Positions 1 to 9,297 of a stretch of 64,000 nucleotides of DNA are shown one piece after another. Made by a program: the position numbers and the translations under genes. The stretch spans positions 11,076-75,075 of the forward strand of contig JAOACB010000005.1 of NCBI GenBank assembly GCA_026418055.1, in the 5' to 3' direction. Source of the DNA: Fimbriimonadales bacterium (lineage in GTDB: Bacteria; Armatimonadota; Fimbriimonadia; Fimbriimonadales; Fimbriimonadaceae). Numbering within the stretch: position 1 is the first letter of the stretch; each line of letters begins with the position of its first letter. The notes beneath the pieces were generated by a model. That model saw only the letters and a program-made list of their open reading frames with translations. It searched no databases and was not told where the DNA came from.

Positions 1-6
1 TCTCTG

Positions 7-40
7 GTCTCGTGGGCTCGGAGATGTGTATAAGAGACAG
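7..40 (+). other. Illumina Nextera adapter remnant (artefact)
   Basis: Bases 7-40 match the Nextera read-2 adapter along its whole 34 bases, and bases 22-40 are the Tn5 mosaic end AGATGTGTATAAGAGACAG. This is library DNA left on the contig end. Bases 1-6 are also unlikely to be genomic. Any reading frame that starts before base 41 is artificial. Confidence 0.97.
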
Positions 41-1000
41 GACTTGGACGGCCGCGTCGGCCTGCACCCCGCGTTGGAGCCTCTGCATGCGCTCTTCCGC
101 GAGGGCAGGGCGGCCGCCGTGCAGCGCGTGGGCTACCCCAACCCGAACCGCAGCCACTTCCGGAGCATGGAGATCTGGCATACGGGAGATCCGGATCAGC
201 CCAGGCGCGACGGTTGGCTGGGTCGCTACGTGGCTCAGCTGGCGGAGCGAGGGCAAGCCGCGGCAACCGCGGCGGTGAGCCTGACCACGGAGCGCCCTCT
301 GGCGCTCACGCATCCCTCGGCCAGCGTGCCCTGCTTCGCCAGCCTGAGGGATCTGGCCCGCCTCGGAGGAGACCCCGAGGTGGAGGAGCTCGTCCGACGG
401 GCCCAGCGCGGCGAGGGAGCGGACCCCGCGGTCCGAAGGGCGGTGGAAGGCGCTCTCGACGCGGCCTCCCGCATCCGGAGCCGCGTGGAGCAAGTTCGCC
501 TGACCGAGTCCTTCGGCGAGGACCCGTTCGGTTCGGCGCTGTCCCAGGTAGCCCGCCTGATGCTCGCTCTGCCGGAGCTCCGCGTCGTGTACCTCGCGGT
601 CGGCGGGTTCGACACACATGCCCGTCAGGCGGAGACGCACGATCGGTTGCTCGGCGGCATGGCGGCGGCGCTCGCCGCGTTCGATCGGCAGAAGAGGGCC
701 TCCGGCCAGGGGGATCGCGCGCTCGTGGCGGTGTTCTCCGAGTTCGGCCGCCGCGCCTACGAGAACGCCAGCCAAGGCACCGACCATGGTGCGGCGGGTC
801 CGGTGTTCCTGGTGGGACCGGGCGTGCGCCCAGGCCTGCACGGTCCCTCGCCGAACCTCGGTGAGCTGGCGGACGGCGACGTGCCCCACGCGGTCGATTT
901 CCGTTCGGTGTACGCCGAGCTGCTCGAGGGTTGGCTGGGCGCCGAGGCGAGCCTGCTGCCGGGCGCTCCCCGGGCGGCGGTCGGCGCCCTGCGCTCCTAG
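41..1000 (+). CDS. DUF1501 family protein, 5' truncated
   Basis: The C-terminal 319 residues of a DUF1501 protein, a secreted sulfatase/alkaline-phosphatase-like family common in Planctomycetes and Armatimonadota. Family hallmarks are visible: DGRVGLHPALEPLHALF at the start of the surviving part, VGYPNPNRSHFRSMEIWHTG just after it, GGFDTHARQ in the middle, and FSEFGRR...NASQGTDHG near the end. Full-length members have roughly 400 or more residues, so the N-terminus and signal peptide lie before the contig end. The apparent start codons at 12 and 26 are inside the sequencing adapter. The stop overlaps the stop of the convergent comM gene by 4 nt. The biochemical role of the family is not established. 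Confidence 0.9.
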   Translation, partial: DLDGRVGLHPALEPLHALFREGRAAAVQRVGYPNPNRSHFRSMEIWHTGDPDQPRRDGWLGRYVAQLAERGQAAATAAVSLTTERPLALTHPSASVPCFASLRDLARLGGDPEVEELVRRAQRGEGADPAVRRAVEGALDAASRIRSRVEQVRLTESFGEDPFGSALSQVARLMLALPELRVVYLAVGGFDTHARQAETHDRLLGGMAAALAAFDRQKRASGQGDRALVAVFSEFGRRAYENASQGTDHGAAGPVFLVGPGVRPGLHGPSPNLGELADGDVPHAVDFRSVYAELLEGWLGAEASLLPGAPRAAVGALRS

Positions 1001-2508
1001 AGCTCCGTTTGGCGGTACTGCACGGCCTCGCTGAGGCAGGGCTTGGTGACCCGCTGCTGCCCGTTCAGGTCAGCGATGGTTCGAGCGACCTTCAGGATGC
1101 GGTCGAACACTCGAGCCGAGAGGTTCAGCCGGCTCATCACCGACCTCATGAAGGCCTTGCACTCGTCGTCGAGCGGCACGAGCTCTCGGATCTCCCGGGG
1201 AGTCATCTTGGCGTTCACGCGCCCTGGCCCGAGCCGTTGCGACTGCAGCCTGCGGGCGGCCACCACGCGCTGGCGGATCGCCGCGCTGGGCTCCCCCGTG
1301 GGCGCGGCCAGCAGCTCGTCAGGCTTGAGCCGTGGCACCGTCAGGTGCAGGTCGATGCGGTCCATCAGGGGACCGCTGATCTTGAGCATGTACCTGCTGC
1401 AGGTGGCAGGGTTGCTCACGCACTTCTGCTCGGGATACCCCTTGAACCCGCACGGGCAGGGGTTCATCGCGCCGACCAGGATGCACTCGGCCGGGAAGCT
1501 GAGCGACGCGTGCACCCGGGCCACGGTGACCACGCCGTCCTCCAGCGGCTGGCGCAACGCCTCCAACACCGTCCGGTCGAACTCTGGCATTTCGTCCAGG
1601 AACAGCACGCCCTTGTGCGCGAGACTGACCTCTCCCGGGCGAGGGATCTTCCCTCCACCGACGACCGCCGCGTGGCTGGCCGAATGGTGCGGAGATCGGA
1701 AAGGACGCTCCCAGAGCAGACCCGTGCGGCCGTTCTTCTGGCCCGCGGCGCTGTAGATGCGCGTGACCTCGATGCTCTCCTCGAGGCCCAAGGGAGGCAG
1801 GATCGTGGGCAGCCTGCGGGCGAGCATCGTCTTGCCAGAGCCCGGAGGACCAACCATCAGCACGTTGTGGCCGCCCGCCGCGGCGATCTCCAACGCTCGG
1901 ATCGCGTGCCGCTGACCCTTGACGTCCGCGTAGTCGAAGCCGCCATCGAGCTCTTCGGGGTCGGGAGCCGGGGCCAGGGTCTCGGGCCTGAGGTCGGTCG
2001 CTCCGTTCAGCAGAGCCACCATGTCCTCCAGGGTCTCCAGCCCGTACACCTGCAAACCCGGAACCACGGCGGCCTCCTGGGCGTCGCCCTTGGGCAGGAG
2101 CAACCGGCGGAAGCCCCTCTCCGCGGCCATGAGCGCCACGCTCAGCGCGCCATCGATGCGCCGCAGGCGTCCGTCCAGCCCGAGCTCGCCGATGATCACG
2201 CAGTCCTCGAGCTCGCTCGGAGGAACGCGGCCTTGGCAGGCGAGGATCGCCGCCGCGATGGGCAGGTCGAGGAACGGACCCTCCTTGCGGATGTCGCCGG
2301 GGGCGAGGTTGCACACGATCTTGCCAAACGGGAACGGCAGATCGGAGTTGGCCATCGCCGTGCGCACGCGCTCCTTGCTCTCCTCCACGGCCTTGTCGGG
2401 CAGGCCGACCATGATGAAGTTGGTCGCTCCGCCCTGCAGGTCTACCTCCACGACGATCGGAAGCGCCTCGATGCCCGCCAGAGTGGCCGAATGCGCCTGC
2501 GCGATCAT
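997..2508 (-). CDS. comM: YifB/ComM family Mg-chelatase-like AAA+ ATPase
   Basis: 503 residues, the usual length for the family. The N-terminal Lon-protease-like (ChlI) domain holds VEVDLQGG...FIMVGLPDKAVEESKERVR. The AAA+ core has Walker A GPPGSGKTML and Walker B GVLFLDEMPEF. The C-terminal Mg-chelatase region contains the cysteine-rich NPCPCGFKGYPEQKC loop. ComM is known as a hexameric helicase promoting branch migration during integration of transforming DNA; a role here is inferred. A TATCCT box lies only 7 nt before the ATG and no Shine-Dalgarno is present, so the mRNA is probably leaderless. A dprA-like gene lies at 40843-41712. Confidence 0.95.
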   Translation of the reverse strand: MIAQAHSATLAGIEALPIVVEVDLQGGATNFIMVGLPDKAVEESKERVRTAMANSDLPFPFGKIVCNLAPGDIRKEGPFLDLPIAAAILACQGRVPPSELEDCVIIGELGLDGRLRRIDGALSVALMAAERGFRRLLLPKGDAQEAAVVPGLQVYGLETLEDMVALLNGATDLRPETLAPAPDPEELDGGFDYADVKGQRHAIRALEIAAAGGHNVLMVGPPGSGKTMLARRLPTILPPLGLEESIEVTRIYSAAGQKNGRTGLLWERPFRSPHHSASHAAVVGGGKIPRPGEVSLAHKGVLFLDEMPEFDRTVLEALRQPLEDGVVTVARVHASLSFPAECILVGAMNPCPCGFKGYPEQKCVSNPATCSRYMLKISGPLMDRIDLHLTVPRLKPDELLAAPTGEPSAAIRQRVVAARRLQSQRLGPGRVNAKMTPREIRELVPLDDECKAFMRSVMSRLNLSARVFDRILKVARTIADLNGQQRVTKPCLSEAVQYRQTEL

Positions 2509-2515
2509 GGACTGC

Positions 2516-2521
2516 AGGATA
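2516..2521 (-). promoter_or_regulatory. -10 box of comM (leaderless start)
   Basis: TATCCT on the minus strand ends 7 nt before the comM ATG at 2508. Initiation 6-8 nt after the hexamer would place the first transcribed base at or next to the start codon. No -35 element is obvious. Confidence 0.55.
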
Positions 2522-2551
2522 CGCCAAACGGCACCGCTCCAACCACAGCCG

Positions 2552-3430
2552 TCAGCGCCAGCGCCGAACGTGTCGGACCCACCGCCGCTCGATCGAGCGA
2601 CGGAGCCGCTGCAGCCGCGGGACGAACTCCCTGCGGTTCCGGTCGGCGATCTCTTCGTAGCGGCGGAGCTTGCGCAGCTCGTTCCAGTACACCAGGAAGT
2701 CCTTGTAGCGCCAAGCGTGGAACAAGATCGGCTCGGCGTACTCCAGCCTGTCCGCCTTGCACACGCACTTGCACTCCATGCGCGACACGTCCAACCACAG
2801 CTTCGAGACCAGCCCCGAGCAACTGTGCTGGAACTGCAGCTTCGGAGGGATCAGTTCGACGTAGCCGCAGCGCAGCATGGCGTCCAGCATGCACACCTCC
2901 TCGCTCACGCCGCCACGGAACGCGTCGAATCCCAGCGAATCGTACTGCGCCTCGGCCCGCCGCATCGCCGCGAGCAGCTCCTCCCATCGGGGGCCGCGCT
3001 CGTAATAGGCCATGCCGCCGTTGAAGCGGGGAAAGCACGGCCCGGGAAGCCCATACTGGCGCACGATGTCGGCAACGGGCTTCCGGTGGAACGTGCCCTC
3101 GGAGTCCCAGAACCCCTGCACCGCGAACGGCTTGCCGCGGCAGTACTCGAAGATCGGGTCCAGCCGCTTGAAGGCGAGCATGTCCACGTCGAGGGACAGC
3201 ACCCGGTCGGCGTCGGTCACCTCGCAGGCCGTGAGCTTGTCGAGCTTGCTCCAAGGCTTGGGAGGCGTCACCACCTCGTCGAAGTAGCGTCGCCAGTCGA
3301 TCCCGTCGATGTCGGTCATGATGACCCGCGGGTTCTCGTCGTTCAGGAGCTGCAGGCTGCGCGCCAGACCAAGCGCCATCTCCGCGTACTGCCGCCCGCC
3401 GCGCGCCACCACGAACACGATCGCCCTCAC
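2552..3430 (-). CDS. Putative glycosyltransferase, GT-A fold
   Basis: 292 residues. A beta-strand opening (VRAIVFVVARGG) is followed by a nucleotide-sugar region and the DxD-type metal site LSLDVDMLAFKRLDPIF, then FNGGMAYYERGPRWEELL, which resembles GT8-like and related transferases. The C-terminal third is rich in Arg and Trp. The start is a GTG that forms a GTGA overlap with the stop of the upstream epimerase gene, so the two are translationally coupled. This suggests both act on the same nucleotide-sugar route, probably for surface glycan. The acceptor and donor cannot be told from sequence. Confidence 0.7.
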   Translation of the reverse strand: MRAIVFVVARGGRQYAEMALGLARSLQLLNDENPRVIMTDIDGIDWRRYFDEVVTPPKPWSKLDKLTACEVTDADRVLSLDVDMLAFKRLDPIFEYCRGKPFAVQGFWDSEGTFHRKPVADIVRQYGLPGPCFPRFNGGMAYYERGPRWEELLAAMRRAEAQYDSLGFDAFRGGVSEEVCMLDAMLRCGYVELIPPKLQFQHSCSGLVSKLWLDVSRMECKCVCKADRLEYAEPILFHAWRYKDFLVYWNELRKLRRYEEIADRNRREFVPRLQRLRRSIERRWVRHVRRWR

Positions 3431-4386
3431 GCCGCCACCAAACCCTCGTCCCGCAGCCAGCGCACGAAGCGCTCCAGACCCTCCGCCACCGACACCTTGG
3501 GCTCGTAGCCCAGCTCGCGCCTCGCCCTCGACGTGTCGGCCCAGGTCTCCCTCTGCTCCGTCGGCGGCGCCGGCGCCTCCTGGATCCTCGCCGGCTTGCC
3601 GAGCAGCCGCTCCAGCTCGCGCACGAAGCGCAGGTTTTCGACCGGCTCGCCTCGTCCAAGGTTGAACAACCGGTACCCTCCCGGCTCGGCCAGCGCCGCC
3701 AGGATGCCGTCGAGGGCGTCTTCGATGAACGTCCAGTCCCGCTTGAGCCGACCCCCGTCGTACAGGGTGAGGGCTCGGCCCTGGTCGATGGCCATCGCCC
3801 ACTGGAACGGCATCATGTCCGGCCTGCCGAACGGACCGTACACGTTGAACAACCGCAGCACCGTGACGTTCAGGCCGAACGAATAGGCATACGACCAAGC
3901 CGCCAGCTCCATGGCCCGCTTGCTGGCGCCGTACGGGGAGAGCGGACGGTCGGCCGGGGCGGCCTCCGAGAACGGCAACGGGGTGTCGGCTCCGTAGACC
4001 GAGCCGCTGGAGGCCACCACCACGTGCGGCACCCGGTGGCGCCGGGCGGCCTCCAGCAGGTTCATCGTGCCCATCATGTTCACTCTGCCGTAGGCGGCCG
4101 GATCCGCCAGGCTGGCGCGCACGCTGGCCAGGGCCGCGAGGTGGATGACCGCCTGCGGCGCGCCGAGCCGGAACACCGAGCTCAGCGCGTCCTCGTCGCA
4201 CAGATCGCCCTTCACCAGCCAGAAGTCGGGGTTCGCGCGGAGGTCGCGCAACCGACGCTCGAAGTGGGCCGGGTCGTAGCGCGGGATGAGAGCGTCCAGG
4301 CCGAACACCCTGTGCCCCAGGGCGAGCAGACGGCGGCAGAGACAGCTCCCCACGAAGCCCGCCGCGCCGGTGACCACCACGTCCAT
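3427..4386 (-). CDS. NAD-dependent epimerase, UDP-glucuronate 4-epimerase-like
   Basis: 319 residues from the ATG at 4386; a TTG at 4398 is the only alternative. An extended SDR: Rossmann glycine motif TGAAGFVGS at residues 6-14, Ser region ASSGSVYG, catalytic SPYGASKRAMEL (Tyr-xxx-Lys) and the RLFNVYGPFGRPDMM substrate loop. The opening GHRVFGLDALIPRYDPAHFERRL is typical of UDP-glucuronate/galacturonate 4-epimerases. It likely makes a nucleotide sugar for the glycosyltransferase encoded immediately downstream, which overlaps its stop by 4 nt. Confidence 0.85.
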   Translation of the reverse strand: MDVVVTGAAGFVGSCLCRRLLALGHRVFGLDALIPRYDPAHFERRLRDLRANPDFWLVKGDLCDEDALSSVFRLGAPQAVIHLAALASVRASLADPAAYGRVNMMGTMNLLEAARRHRVPHVVVASSGSVYGADTPLPFSEAAPADRPLSPYGASKRAMELAAWSYAYSFGLNVTVLRLFNVYGPFGRPDMMPFQWAMAIDQGRALTLYDGGRLKRDWTFIEDALDGILAALAEPGGYRLFNLGRGEPVENLRFVRELERLLGKPARIQEAPAPPTEQRETWADTSRARRELGYEPKVSVAEGLERFVRWLRDEGLVAA

Positions 4387-4466
4387 GCCGAGGAGCAAGG
4401 CTACCCCGAAGGCGAAAGTGTGCGGGAAACCGCAAACGTCCGTTTCCCTCCTTGCACCAAACTCTG

Positions 4467-4472
4467 TACAAT
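4467..4472 (+). promoter_or_regulatory. -10 box upstream of ceramidase-like gene
   Basis: TACAAT followed by G, the form seen before several genes of this contig, lies about 80 nt before the proposed GTG start at 4551. The divergent epimerase gene starts 80 nt away on the other side. Confidence 0.35.
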
Positions 4473-4550
4473 GGGTTCAGAAAGAATGGTTCTCCAGGCG
4501 CTCCAGGCGTCTTGCCAGAGAGGCCAAGCCTCTGGAGAGAGGCCGTCCCC

Positions 4551-5831
4551 GTGCAACAGGTGGCTGTGGTGATGGATGTCGGAGCTGCGAAGATCTCGCT
4601 CGCGGCACATTCCGGTCTGTGGATGGGCGGCCTGCCCGGGCGCACCGAACCCGCAAGGGATGTGCTGGACCAGCCGATGGTCCGAGCCCTGGCGGGTCGC
4701 CAAGGAGACGAGTGGCTGGTTCTGGCAACGCTCGATCTGTTCGGTCTCGACGTGCTGGCTGCCGGGCTCCTGCGCCACCGGATCGCCGCCGAGATCGGCT
4801 GCAACCCCGACAGCGTTTGCGTTGTCTGCACGCACTCGCACTCCGCGCCGGCCTCCCTCAGGGCTCGCGGCAACATGGGCAAGATCGACACCGATTGGCT
4901 GCGCGATGCGTTCGAGGCGACGATCCGTTGCTGCTGCGAGGCGGCGCGCAACCTGCGGAGCTGCCGCGTGCGCTGGGGCGCGAGGCCGGTGTTCGAGCAG
5001 GCCTACGACACGGACGCCGACCGGCTGGCCGCCAACGACCTGGTGCTCGCCGTGCTCCTCGAGGCTTCGGACGGTCCGGTGGCCACCCTGTGCTGGTTCT
5101 CCTGCAAGCCGAACGTTCTCGGCACCTCGAACCGGCTGATCTCCGCCGATTACCCGGGGGTGGTGGCGCGGGAGCTGGACCGCTGGGGCGGCATCGGAAT
5201 GTTCCTGCCGGGAGCGGTGGCCGACGCGGAGCCGCATTCGAACCTGACCGGAGGGTGGGACAGCGGCGGAGCCGCGGAGGTGATGCTCCTGGGCGAAACC
5301 ATCGCCCAGGCCGCCCGGCGCGCGGTGTCCAGCAGCGGCGAGCCGACCTCGGATGGATTCCAGTGCCGCGGCGGCGCTCTGAGCCTACCGATCGATCGGT
5401 TGCCGCAGGCCGCCGAGCTGGCGGAGATCGAGTCGGACCTGCGCGAGAGCTAGAGCGGGCGCTCCTCGGGAGACGACGCGGCCATGTGGTCCGACGTGGA
5501 CTCGTCCATGCTGGATTGGGTCGACGAGGTTCGGGCCGCAGGCTCGCGCGGCTGCCAGGACGCGGTCGAAGCGCCTCTGTGGAGGGCAAGCTTCGCCGGG
5601 CAGGTCTGGATCGGATTGCCCTTCGAGGTGTACCGCAGCACTGCGCAAAGGCTCAAGCCCGCCATCACGATCAGTTGCGCCAACGGCTATCTCGGTCCAC
5701 TGGTCCCCAGCGAGGAGCTGTCGAAGGGAGGCGGAGGCCTCGATCTCGCCTACCGCTGGCTCATCGACATGCCCGGACCGGTGCACCACCAGGCCGAGCG
5801 CTTGGTGCGCACGGCCGCGCTGGAGCTGTAA
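4551..5831 (+). pseudogene. Neutral/alkaline ceramidase-like protein, interrupted by in-frame TAG
   Basis: Two pieces of one reading frame: 4551-5453 and 5454-5831, separated only by a TAG at 5451-5453. The first part resembles the N-terminal domain of non-lysosomal ceramidase-like proteins (VVMDVGAAKISLAAHSGLWM; VVCTHSHSAPASL; CNPDSVCVV). The second carries the matching end: GQVWIGLPFEVY...ITISCANGYLGPLVPSEEL. Because the frame is unchanged across the stop, a single base substitution explains the break better than an indel. The GTG at 4551 is preferred for its GAGAGG Shine-Dalgarno; an ATG at 4572 is possible. TAG ends intact genes here such as fabG, so recoding is unlikely. Either a recent pseudogene or an assembly error. 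Confidence 0.75.
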
Positions 5832-5834
5832 ACT
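5829..5834 (+). promoter_or_regulatory. -10 box of beta-lactamase-like gene
   Basis: TAAACT overlaps the stop codon of the preceding reading frame and ends 6 nt before the ATG at 5841. There is no Shine-Dalgarno, so a leaderless mRNA is implied. Confidence 0.45.
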
Positions 5835-5840
5835 CCGCGC

Positions 5841-6764
5841 ATGCTTGCGCCTCTCGCCGCGCTCCTCCTGGCTCCCAACCGCCAGCAGCCGGTGGATCTC
5901 GGCCCGTTGCAACGGAGGCTCGAGGCGATCTGCCGCAACTTCCGTGGGAGGATGGGCTACAGCCTGATCGTGCTGCGAACGGGCCAGAGGATCTCCTTCC
6001 GAGGGGACGAGCGTTTCCCGACGGCTTCCACGATCAAAACCGCGGTGATGGTCGAGGCGGTGAACCGGGTCGACGAGGGCACGCTGAAGTGGTCGGACAA
6101 GCGCCCCGTGCCGCCCGAGGGCGGGCGCGAGGCCAGCATGTGGTCCTACCACTTCAAGGACGGCGTCGCTCCGGACCTCGATGGATGGGTCAACCTGATG
6201 ATCGGGGTGAGCGACAACACCGCCACGATCGTGCTGCGCGACTGGCTGGGCATCGAGGCGATCAACGCGCGCATGGAGAGGCTCGGCCTGCCCAACACCA
6301 TGGTGCTGGGACCCGTGCCTCCCGAGAAGCAGAGGCTGCACCGTCTGCGGTCGATGTTCGGGCTCGGCGTCACCACGCCCAACGAGATGGCCCGCCTGCT
6401 GGAGCTCATCTACCGAGGCAAGGCAGCCAGCCGCGGGGGATGCGAGAAGATGATCCGCATCCTGGGAAGGCAGTACTGGGACGACCTCATCGGGGCGACG
6501 GTGCCCCCCGACGTCAAGACCGCGCTGAAATCCGGAGCCATCTCGCGCAGCCGTTCCGACACGGGCATCGTGTTTTCGCACAACCCATACGTGCTGTGCG
6601 TGTACACCGACAACCAGAAGGACCGTCGCTGGGCGCCCGACAACGAGGGCGAGCTGGCCATCCGCAGGGTCGCGGAGCTCGTGTGGGCCCACCTCCACCC
6701 GGATCGGCCTTACCGACCCGATCCCAGCTACGAGCCGTTCGCACCCACCGGCGGCGGGGTCTGA
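5841..6764 (+). CDS. Class A beta-lactamase-fold serine hydrolase
   Basis: 307 residues. The penicillin-recognising fold is shown by Ser63-T-I-Lys66 (SxxK), Ser124-Asp-Asn126 (SDN) and Lys230-S-G232 (KTG equivalent). The Glu-xx-Leu-Asn omega-loop motif carrying the deacylating Glu166 of true class A enzymes is absent; the corresponding stretch reads [14 protein letters not shown] strong beta-lactamase is therefore doubtful, and a peptidase, esterase or penicillin-binding role is as likely. A short hydrophobic N-terminus ([11 protein letters not shown]) may be an export signal. The start directly follows a -10 box without a leader. Confidence 0.8.
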   Translation: MLAPLAALLLAPNRQQPVDLGPLQRRLEAICRNFRGRMGYSLIVLRTGQRISFRGDERFPTASTIKTAVMVEAVNRVDEGTLKWSDKRPVPPEGGREASMWSYHFKDGVAPDLDGWVNLMIGVSDNTATIVLRDWLGIEAINARMERLGLPNTMVLGPVPPEKQRLHRLRSMFGLGVTTPNEMARLLELIYRGKAASRGGCEKMIRILGRQYWDDLIGATVPPDVKTALKSGAISRSRSDTGIVFSHNPYVLCVYTDNQKDRRWAPDNEGELAIRRVAELVWAHLHPDRPYRPDPSYEPFAPTGGGV

Positions 6765-6847
6765 TCGCGCCGACGGCATCCTGAGTTCCCTTTCTTGCGG
6801 TGAAGGAGGCAAGAAGACCCCTCTCCAAAGCCTCCCGCCTTCTCCGA

Positions 6848-6874
6848 TATCCTTTGAAAGCAGCCCAAAGGAGG
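6848..6874 (+). promoter_or_regulatory. -10 box and strong RBS of chemoreceptor gene
   Basis: TATCCT at 6848-6853, then AAAGGAGG at 6867-6874, 8 nt before the ATG at 6883. Unlike many neighbours this gene has a classical leader. Confidence 0.55.
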
Positions 6875-6882
6875 ACGTTTGC

Positions 6883-8832
6883 ATGAATCTGCTTCGAAAC
6901 CTGCGCACACGCACGAAGCTGCTGCTGGGATTCCTCTTGGTGACCCTTCTCACGGTCGCATCCGGTTGGATCGCGCTGTCCAGCATCGGTTCGATGTCCG
7001 CGATCACGAACGACGTGGCCGTCGGGGACGTCGGCCGACTGAAGGCGCTCGTCGAAGTGACCTCGGCGGCCGGCTGGACGCGCCGAGCCGCCATCAACAT
7101 GGGTCTGGCTTCCAACGCGCAGCAGGCCGAGAAAGCCGCCGCGCGGTACGACGAGGCGAAGCGGGCGTACGAGGGAGCCATCACCAAGCTTCGGCAGTTG
7201 GTGCGGGACGAAGAGGGCAAGCGTCTCCTGCGGGACTTGGACTCCAAGTACTCGGCGTATCGGACGGCTGAGGACGCAAACCAGGCTCTGTGCCGCGCGC
7301 TCCGCCTCGAGGAGTTCCGCCAAAGCGTCAACAAGGGCGGGCGCGAGGCGTTCGCCAAGTTCGATGAGGCCCTCAAGAGCCTGGCGCAACACATCGAGCG
7401 CAGGGCTGTCGAGGACGGCGAACGCGCCGCATTCACCGCCAGGCGGGCTAGGGTGATGACGTTGGCAGGTCTGCTCGCGACCGTAGTGCTTGCCTCGGGA
7501 ATCGCCTTGCTGATTAGCCGCGACATCGCTGGCCAGATGATGGGCATCCGCCGTTGCCTGCGGGTGATCGTCGAGCAGGACGTTCCGTCATTCCGTCGAG
7601 CGATGGAGGCCATGGCCCGCTTGGACCTTACCGTGCGACCCCAGTGGAGCACCGAGGTGCTGCGGGTGCGTCGCAAGGACGACTTCGGCGACCTGGTGCA
7701 GAGCCTGAACCAGCTCGTGTGCGACCTCAAGGGCGCCTCGGACGGCTTGGAGGTCGTGCGCGAGAGCCTGAACGGCATGCTGCGGGACGTCTCCGCAAAC
7801 GCCGAGCACGTGGCGGGCCTCTGCACGCGGCTCGAGGAGGGCATGCAGGAGATCGGCCAAGCGACTTTGGAGATTTCGCAGTCTTCGGAGAAGCTGGCCC
7901 AATCGGCAGAAGGGACCTCCCGGGCGATGGCCTCGATGCGGGACCTGGTGGCCTCGGTGAAGGACTCCGGCGAGGAGCAGTGCCGGGCCGTCGCCGCGAC
8001 GGAGGAGGAGCTGGACGTTGCGAGCGAGGCCGCCGCAGAGATGGCATCGGCGGCCAGGGAGGCGCGCCGCATGGCGGAGAGCGGCCGCCAAAAGCTCGAC
8101 GCGATCGCGCGGGCCAACCAGGATATTCAGACCCAGGTGGAATCCACCACGCGCATGGTGGGAGAGCTGGACTCAGCAAGCGATCAGATCCAAACGATCG
8201 TCACAGCGATCCACCAGATCGCGGAGCAGACGAACCTGCTCGCCCTCAACGCCGCCATCGAGGCCGCCCGAGCGGGCGAGCAGGGCCGTGGTTTCGCCGT
8301 GGTGGCCGAGGAGGTGCGCAAGCTCGCCGAGCAGTCGGGCGCCGCCACCAAGGAGATCGCCGGGCTCATCGAGAACGTGCGCAACCGCGTGGCAGACACC
8401 GTGAAGGCCATCGGCGCCACCGCGCCGATGGTGGTGCGCTCGAACGAGATCACCGCGGACGCCCAAGCGAGCCTGCTGGAGATCTCTCAGACGGCGGACC
8501 GCGTGGCGGATCTCGCATCGCGCGTGGCCGAGGGCAGCCGCCGAGCCAAAGACGCTGTGGACCGCATCCGGGAGTCCGCCGAGGCGAACGCCTCGTCCAC
8601 CCAGAGGATGGCGCATCAGGCTAGGACGGTGGACGACGCGGTGCAGAGCGTGGCCGCCGCCTCCGAGCAGTTCGCCGCGAACACCGAGAGCATCACCGCC
8701 AACGTGCAGATGTTGGGCCGCTCGGCGGAGGCGCTCGATCAAACAGCCGACGGCTTGCGCCGAATGGTGCGCGGCTTCAGGCTGACGGAGGACGACGCCG
8801 CGGACGGCTTGGGGCTCGAGCGCGCCGCGTGA
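6883..8832 (+). CDS. Methyl-accepting chemotaxis protein
   Basis: 649 residues. TM1 at about 13-34, a helical periplasmic four-helix-bundle-like sensor of about 155 residues, TM2 at about 191-212, a HAMP-like linker, then a long coiled-coil signalling domain. The receptor tip is canonical: [20 protein letters not shown] then [16 protein letters not shown] near residues 449-485. It senses an unknown ligand and would signal to a CheA/CheW array. No che gene lies in the window. An AAAGGAGG ribosome site and a TATCCT box precede the gene. Confidence 0.95.
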   Translation: MNLLRNLRTRTKLLLGFLLVTLLTVASGWIALSSIGSMSAITNDVAVGDVGRLKALVEVTSAAGWTRRAAINMGLASNAQQAEKAAARYDEAKRAYEGAITKLRQLVRDEEGKRLLRDLDSKYSAYRTAEDANQALCRALRLEEFRQSVNKGGREAFAKFDEALKSLAQHIERRAVEDGERAAFTARRARVMTLAGLLATVVLASGIALLISRDIAGQMMGIRRCLRVIVEQDVPSFRRAMEAMARLDLTVRPQWSTEVLRVRRKDDFGDLVQSLNQLVCDLKGASDGLEVVRESLNGMLRDVSANAEHVAGLCTRLEEGMQEIGQATLEISQSSEKLAQSAEGTSRAMASMRDLVASVKDSGEEQCRAVAATEEELDVASEAAAEMASAAREARRMAESGRQKLDAIARANQDIQTQVESTTRMVGELDSASDQIQTIVTAIHQIAEQTNLLALNAAIEAARAGEQGRGFAVVAEEVRKLAEQSGAATKEIAGLIENVRNRVADTVKAIGATAPMVVRSNEITADAQASLLEISQTADRVADLASRVAEGSRRAKDAVDRIRESAEANASSTQRMAHQARTVDDAVQSVAAASEQFAANTESITANVQMLGRSAEALDQTADGLRRMVRGFRLTEDDAADGLGLERAA

Positions 8833-8880
8833 GGGTCTTGGCGAGGAGCAGCGGACGGCCGCCGCGAAGCGCCGGCGGTC

Positions 8881-9258
8881 TCAGAACGTCAGCACCTGGT
8901 CCGACGTGGCCACCCAGCTTGCCAGCTCGGCCATCGAGCCGATCCGCACCCCTTCGATCCACGAAGCCCCCGCCAGGCCCCTCAGCTCGAGGCACAGGCC
9001 GCACGCCGCCACCTCGGCGCCGCGGGAGATCAGCCCCTCGATCCGCCGACCGAGGTTGAGGTCGTCGCTCGGAGCCGACTGCCCCCGAAGGCCCACGTTC
9101 ACCGCATCACCCATCAGAAAGACCCGAACCCTGCACGGGGGATCGCCCTCCTGCAGAGCGGAAGCCAGCCGGAGGGCGTTGTACGGGCGGTCGGTGCCGT
9201 ATCCGGGATCGTTCAGCACGATGGTCACGCTCTTCACAGGCCGCAGAGTACCCTGCAT
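8881..9258 (-). CDS. DsrE/DsrF-like family protein
   Basis: 125 residues. A DsrE-type alpha/beta fold: beta-strand SVTIVLNDPGYG, a helix with NALRLASALQEG, VRVFLMGDAVNVGLRG, and the conserved cysteine loop GAEVAACGLCLELRG. Proteins of this fold relay sulfur or act as small thiol carriers; two cysteines (ACGLC) are present, but no tus or dsr partner is nearby. The ATG at 9258 is supported by GGAGG about 10 nt upstream; a GTG at 9237 would remove seven residues. Confidence 0.75.
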   Translation of the reverse strand: MQGTLRPVKSVTIVLNDPGYGTDRPYNALRLASALQEGDPPCRVRVFLMGDAVNVGLRGQSAPSDDLNLGRRIEGLISRGAEVAACGLCLELRGLAGASWIEGVRIGSMAELASWVATSDQVLTF

Positions 9259-9297
9259 GTTCCGGGCCTCCGAAGGCCGACGGCCCCTGCAGAAGGA

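Noticed and set aside
1-1000. Transposon end at the contig start because of the Tn5-like 19-bp end
   Set aside because: The mosaic end is preceded by the rest of the Nextera adapter and followed by a truncated gene with no transposase, so it is a library artefact.
5451-5453. TAG as a recoded sense codon
   Set aside because: TAG is the ordinary stop of intact genes such as fabG and the response regulator at 37052, and no suppressor tRNA is seen.
5385-8117. A 910-codon minus-strand open frame across the ceramidase break
   Set aside because: It overlaps the beta-lactamase-like and chemoreceptor genes in antisense and shows no motif, so it does not explain the broken gene.
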